From contig JAIVJP010000120.1 of assembly GCA_020199975.1 (NCBI GenBank), positions 1-9,114 on the forward strand: 9,114 nucleotides of DNA. The letters are read 5' to 3'. This document shows positions 5,856 through 9,114 of this stretch, in pieces. Position numbers and translations under genes: made by a program. The DNA is from Acidobacteriota bacterium (GTDB lineage Bacteria; Acidobacteriota; Blastocatellia; Pyrinomonadales; Pyrinomonadaceae). The notes below the pieces were generated by a model, which worked only from the letters and a program-made list of their open reading frames with translations, searched no databases and had not been told where the DNA came from. Numbering within the stretch: position 1 is the stretch's first letter; every line of letters starts with the position of its first letter.

Positions 5856-6820
5856 ATGAGCACTTCTACAGTCATTCCACCACAATTCGAGATTGTCGAT
5901 CGTCCGCTGGACACTCAGATGACCATCTCGATGGGGCCGCAGCACCCTTCTACTCACGGCGTATTGCGACTCGAGCTAGTGCTTGGCTGGGTACTCATGC
6001 GCTGGATATCGGCGCGATGACAGTTTTCTTCTACTGTTTTCGCGAACGTGAAAAGATTCTTAACTTGATCGAAGCCGCTTCGGGTGGCCGCTTGACTCCG
6101 TCCTACTTCCGCATCGGCGGTTTGATGATGGATTTGCCCGCGGGCTTCGAGCGTCGCGTAAAGCAATTTCAGGATGGTTTTCTCAAGTCGGTTGACGAAT
6201 TTCACACCTTACTTACCGGAAACCGAATCTTTCAGAAACGAACTCAGGGCGTCGGGGTCATCTCGGCGGAAGATGCTATTGATTGGGGACTCTCCGGTCC
6301 GTGTCTGCGCGGCAGCGGAATCGATCTCGACATTCGGCGCGCGAATCCCTACACAGGCTACGAGAAGTATGATTTTGAGGTCCCCACTGAGTCCGACGGC
6401 GACGTATGGGCCCGGTACATTGTGCGTATGCGCGAGATGAAGGAATCGCACAAGATTGTCACCCAGGCTCTGGCGCGATTGAAGCCTGGTCCCGTCAAAG
6501 CCGATGCTCCCAAGGTGGTCCTTCCCGATCGCGAAGCAATGAAGCGCCACATGGACGCGCTGATTCATCACTTCCTGATCGTCGCCGAAGGATTCGATGT
6601 GCCGGCTGGTGAGGTCTACATGCCCATTGAAGCGTCGAAGGGTGAACTGGGCGTTTATGTCAGATCCGACGGTGGGCCTAAACCCTCGCGCGTGCATTTT
6701 CGCGGACCAAGTTTCGTAAATCTCTCTGCTCTGCCCCAGATGGCAGAGGGCGCGATGATCGCCGACATTGTCGCGATTATTGGATCGCTAGATATTGTTC
6801 TCGGAGAAATCGATAGATAG
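5856..6820 (+). pseudogene. nuoD: NADH-quinone oxidoreductase subunit D with internal out-of-frame deletion
   Basis: NuoD (49 kDa subunit) forms the quinone chamber of complex I. The first frame (5856-6020) gives a perfect N-terminus, MSTSTVIPPQFEIVDR through MGPQHPSTHGVLRLELVL, then runs into a stop. The rest resumes in another frame at about 5988 as LGTHALDIGAMTVFFYCFRERE, and continues through GGRLTPSYFRIGG to the correct end SLDIVLGEIDR at 6820. Compared from memory with Thermus Nqo4, about 85 residues are missing, including the HIGYLHTG segment and the quinone-binding tyrosine of PRMDY. The histidine of HPSTHG is kept. The longest intact frame starts at an internal ATG (6017, 267 residues) and cannot make a working subunit. 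Normal length is about 400 residues. Confidence 0.9.
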
Positions 6821-6892
6821 TCAGTTGTCACTCGTCCGTGGTGAGTGGACAGAACTCGACCTGAGCACGAATGACCACTGACAACTGACAGC
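6820..6892. repeat. Heptad-period inverted repeat between nuoD and nuoE
   Basis: Units GTCAGTT, GTCACTC, GTCCGTG and GTGAGTG occupy 6820-6847, starting on the last base of the nuoD stop codon. The opposing units TGACCAC, TGACAAC and TGACAGC occupy 6872-6892 and end five bases before the nuoE start. Eleven bases pair perfectly (6820-6830 with 6879-6889). The design matches the nuoC/nuoD tract but the unit sequence is unrelated. Confidence 0.82.
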
Positions 6893-6897
6893 AGACC

Positions 6898-7431
6898 ATG
6901 AGCACGGAATTCACACAAATCCAACCGCTTTCGCAGCCTATCGATATTGGCGACGAGATCGCATCGTTCGCCTCTGAGATTGAAGCGGAGATTGATTGGC
7001 ATCTAGCCAAGTATCCCGTGATGCGGTCGGCAATCCTGCCTTTAATGTTCATTGTGCAACGAGAACGCGGCTATCTGGATCCTCCCGGTGTGGCTTATCT
7101 CGCGAAACGACTTGGGCTTCGTATCACGGACATCTGGGAGGTGGCCACCTTCTACTCGATGATCCATACAGAGCCGATAGGTCGCCATCATATCCAGATT
7201 TGCAAAACGCTCTCCTGCAAGATCATGGGAGAACCTCGAATTACAGAACATGTATGTAAAAAGCTGGGAATTCAGCCTGGGGAAACGACCCCGGATGGTA
7301 AGTTTACAGTGTCATTAGTCGAGTGTCTGGGGTCTTGCGGCACCTCGCCAATGTTTCAGGTTGGGTTTGATTATTACGAGAATCTGACTCCGGAGAAGGT
7401 GGATCAAATTCTCGCCTCATTGCCACCTTAG
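6898..7431 (+). CDS. nuoE: NADH-quinone oxidoreductase subunit E (24 kDa type)
   Basis: NuoE is a soluble thioredoxin-fold subunit of the NADH dehydrogenase module, carrying the 2Fe-2S cluster N1a. The ligands are visible as Cys102 and Cys107 (ICKTLSCKIMG) and Cys143 and Cys147 (VECLGSCGTSP). The N-terminal helical domain includes AILPLMFIVQRERGYL and the family segment RITDIWEVATFYSM. The 177-residue length is normal and the frame is intact from ATG 6898 to TAG 7431. The start is supported by the position of the first helix. The heptad tract ends just before it, and no Shine-Dalgarno sequence is visible. NuoF follows after a 382-base repeat-filled gap. Confidence 0.95.
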   Translation: MSTEFTQIQPLSQPIDIGDEIASFASEIEAEIDWHLAKYPVMRSAILPLMFIVQRERGYLDPPGVAYLAKRLGLRITDIWEVATFYSMIHTEPIGRHHIQICKTLSCKIMGEPRITEHVCKKLGIQPGETTPDGKFTVSLVECLGSCGTSPMFQVGFDYYENLTPEKVDQILASLPP

Positions 7432-7459
7432 CGAAAATCGTGAATCGTAAATCATAAAT
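7432..7459. repeat. Heptad tract after nuoE, left partner
   Basis: Four units, CGAAAAT, CGTGAAT, CGTAAAT and CATAAAT, begin at the base directly after the nuoE stop codon. Bases 7435-7452 are the exact reverse complement of 7780-7797 in front of nuoF. Confidence 0.82.
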
Positions 7460-7523
7460 GGAAAAGCTTCGCTACTTAATGTTAATGGTCAGTTTGAGCT
7501 TGAGGTCAGATTAAATGCTTTCG

Positions 7524-7578
7524 AATCCCGAAGGGATTTAAGTCAATAGCCGTGGGCGAGCGTTTGCGACGCCCACGG
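7524..7578. repeat. REP-like two-hairpin element, copy 2
   Basis: A small hairpin AATCCC, GAA, GGGATT (7524-7538) is joined by TAAGTCAATAG to a larger hairpin with a nine-base stem, CCGTGGGCG (7550-7558) and CGCCCACGG (7570-7578). The unit is a near-exact inverted copy of 7669-7721, with the changes mostly in loops or compensated in stems. It points in the opposite orientation to copy 1 at 205-251. Confidence 0.82.
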
Positions 7579-7668
7579 AGGGTCGGAGAAAAGATTCCTC
7601 ACTCTGAAAGGGTCAAACAGAGCCTGAAAAGGTGACCCCTTCAGGATCAGGTGTTTTGCTTTCGCTAT

Positions 7669-7721
7669 CCGTGGGCGTCGCGCCGCTCGCCCACGGCTAT
7701 TAACTTAGATCCCTCCGGGAT
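7669..7721. repeat. REP-like two-hairpin element, copy 3, inverted
   Basis: The hairpin CCGTGGGCG (7669-7677) and CGCCCACGG (7688-7696) is followed by CTATTAACTTAG and the hairpin ATCCC, TCC, GGGAT (7709-7721). It faces copy 2, so the pair forms a REPIN-like or BIME-like inverted doublet around a 90-base centre. Confidence 0.82.
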
Positions 7722-7774
7722 GATGTGCCGGAATCAAACTGCCCACTACCGTATCGTTAGCTAGATTCGAATTC

Positions 7775-7809
7775 TTACTATTTACGATTCACGATTTACT
7801 ATTTACGAA
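7775..7809. repeat. Heptad tract before nuoF, right partner
   Basis: Five units, TTACTAT, TTACGAT, TCACGAT, TTACTAT and TTACGAA, end four bases before the nuoF ATG. They are the inverted partner of 7432-7459 and replace any ribosome-binding sequence. Confidence 0.82.
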
Positions 7810-7813
7810 CCTT

Positions 7814-9097
7814 ATGTTCATCGGCGCCATAGGATGTGAACCACTTCAGCTCGCGCGAGTACACCTGGAGAACTCGCGTTCGCTTGAAGTGTATCGCCGG
7901 CACGGCGGCTACCAGGCGCTCGAGAGAGTGTTGACCTCAATGTCGCCGGACGATGTCATCAACGAGGTCAAGAAGTCCGTTCTGCGTGGTCGCGGTGGCG
8001 CGGGGTTTCCTACTGGGATGAAGTGGAGTTTCGTCCCCAAGGATTCGCCGAAGCCAAAGTACGTGGTCTGCAACGCTGATGAATCCGAACCCGGGACTTT
8101 TAAGGATCGCTACCTTATGGAACGCGATCCTCACATGCTCATCGAAGGCATGCTGATCGCTGCTTACGCGCTGGGTGCGAAGACCAACTACATCTACACG
8201 CGTGGCGAGTACAAGTACCTGATCGACATCATGGATCGCGCGTTGGAGGAAGCCCGCGCCGCAGGCTTGTTGGGCCAGAATATTCTCGACTCAAATTTCT
8301 CCAGCGAGGTCTATACTCACACGGGCGCCGGCGCTTACATTTGCGGTGAGGAGACGGCGCTGCTTAGCTCGCTCGAAGGGATGCGCGGCCACCCCCGTAT
8401 GAAGCCTCCCTTCCCGGCCGTGTCTGGTCTCTACGCCTGCCCGACAGTTGTTAATAATGTCGAAACGCTCACCGCGGTCCCTGACATTATCAAAATGGGT
8501 GGCGAGGCTTATCAAAAACTGGGCACCGAGAAGAGTGGTGGAACCAAACTTTGGTCGGTCTCCGGTCATGTCAATCGCCCCGGAGTGTACGAGTTGCCCA
8601 TGGGCTACGACGACATGGAAAAGTTCATCATGGAAGACTGCGAGGGAATGCGTGACGGGAAAAAACTAAAGGCCGTCATTCCCGGGGGCTCATCCGTTTA
8701 TGTCATGCGTGCGGAAGACATTATAGGTCGTGATGTGCGCATGGACTACGAAGGACTCGTGGCTGGCGGTTCAATGGTCGGTTCGGGCGGCTTCATCGTT
8801 ATGGACGACACAGTAGACATCTTCGAATCAACCAAGAACTTGACGGAATTTTACAAGCACGAATCCTGTGGCTGGTGCACGCCCTGCCGCGAGGGCACCG
8901 ACTGGTTAGTGAAGATCTTCAAGCGCATCGAAAAGGGCGGTGGCCGGCCTGAAGACGCCCAGCTGATGCTGGATCTTTGCGACAACATCGAAGGCAAATC
9001 GTTCTGCCCGCTCGGGGATGCGGCCGCGTGGCCGATTCAATCGGCGATAAAGAGGTTCCCGGAGGATTTCAAACGTCATCTAGTCAAGGCAAATTGA
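7814..9097 (+). CDS. nuoF: NADH-quinone oxidoreductase subunit F (51 kDa type)
   Basis: NuoF is the soluble subunit of complex I that binds NADH and FMN and carries the 4Fe-4S cluster N3. It takes the hydride from NADH and passes electrons on through the iron-sulfur chain. The glycine-rich FMN site GRGGAGFPTGMKW follows residue 58. The NADH-binding stretch CNADESEPGTFKDR and the GAGAYICGEETALLSSLEG segment are present. Cluster N3 ligands are Cys352, Cys355 and Cys358 (CGWCTPC) and Cys398 (SFCPLGD). The 427-residue length is normal and the frame is intact to TGA 9095-9097. The ATG at 7814 gives a family-like N-terminus (SLEVYRRHGGYQAL near residue 23). No Shine-Dalgarno sequence precedes it, because the heptad tract ends there. 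nuoG would be expected just beyond the window. Confidence 0.97.
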   Translation: MFIGAIGCEPLQLARVHLENSRSLEVYRRHGGYQALERVLTSMSPDDVINEVKKSVLRGRGGAGFPTGMKWSFVPKDSPKPKYVVCNADESEPGTFKDRYLMERDPHMLIEGMLIAAYALGAKTNYIYTRGEYKYLIDIMDRALEEARAAGLLGQNILDSNFSSEVYTHTGAGAYICGEETALLSSLEGMRGHPRMKPPFPAVSGLYACPTVVNNVETLTAVPDIIKMGGEAYQKLGTEKSGGTKLWSVSGHVNRPGVYELPMGYDDMEKFIMEDCEGMRDGKKLKAVIPGGSSVYVMRAEDIIGRDVRMDYEGLVAGGSMVGSGGFIVMDDTVDIFESTKNLTEFYKHESCGWCTPCREGTDWLVKIFKRIEKGGGRPEDAQLMLDLCDNIEGKSFCPLGDAAAWPIQSAIKRFPEDFKRHLVKAN

Positions 9098-9114
9098 GAT
9101 CTAGAGTGCTCGCA

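Larger units (their letters stand above)
7432..7813. other. Repeat-filled spacer between nuoE and nuoF
   Basis: No gene is seen in these 382 bases, although the flanking genes are normally almost contiguous. The stretch is built as concentric inverted repeats. Outermost are heptad tracts (7432-7459 and 7775-7809) that share an exact 18-base inverted match, 7435-7452 with 7780-7797. Next is an exact 8-base pair at 7490-7497 and 7733-7740. Then come the two REP-like units, and a central hairpin at 7604-7614 with 7634-7644 (one mismatch). All midpoints fall within about 10 bases of 7620. As RNA it could fold into one very long imperfect hairpin. Confidence 0.85.

Noticed and set aside
5976..6020. 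Programmed frameshifting as an explanation for the nuoD frame break
   Set aside because: There is no slippery heptamer, and the intervening conserved segment is physically absent. A ribosomal shift could not restore it.

Overview
The window reads as a chromosomal segment of a free-living bacterium with moderate GC. It holds an unfused, ordered complex I cluster (nuoA-B-C-D-E-F). The unfused NuoC and NuoD, the thiS-thiG pair and the repeat-rich intergenic DNA would fit an Acidobacteriota-type genome (Blastocatellia-like). That assignment is an inference from gene style and not a proof.

Layout. Bases 1-316 hold no gene but carry a long inverted repeat (arms 1-56 and 126-180) and a two-hairpin REP-like element (205-251). 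A RecQ helicase gene with a C-terminal HTH_40-type extension covers 317-2400 on the + strand, but its reading frame is broken near 1855-1870. A roughly 300-base gap follows. The thiamine thiazole genes thiS and thiG lie on the - strand (3931-2698), preceded by a possible 53-codon ORF. A divergent control region at 4056-4310 carries a good sigma70-type promoter (TTGACA, 17 bases, TACGAT) that reads into the nuo cluster. It also carries inverted repeats that could be operators. The + strand then holds nuoA (cut short), nuoB, nuoC, nuoD (internal deletion plus frameshift), nuoE and nuoF. The window ends 17 bases after nuoF, where nuoG would be expected.

Function. NuoE and NuoF form the NADH-oxidising end of complex I. 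NuoB, NuoC and NuoD form the connecting arm that carries cluster N2 and the quinone site. NuoA is a small membrane subunit. As written, NuoB, NuoC, NuoE and NuoF are intact. NuoA lacks its last two membrane helices, and NuoD lacks about 85 residues that include quinone-site positions. RecQ lacks about 25-35 residues of its winged-helix region. Three out-of-frame losses in three conserved genes within 9 kb is the main anomaly. It means either an assembly or sequencing fault, or real decay of a redundant cluster.

Repeats. The second major theme is intergenic DNA. At four junctions (thiS/thiG, nuoC/nuoD, nuoD/nuoE, nuoE/nuoF) there are degenerate 7-base-period tracts that face each other as inverted pairs. 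They begin at, or directly after, the upstream stop codon and often run to within a few bases of the next start. At the end of thiS the tract encodes seven extra residues behind the Gly-Gly terminus. Between nuoE and nuoF the heptad tracts enclose a pair of inverted REP-like units, making a nested palindrome of about 360 bases inside the operon.
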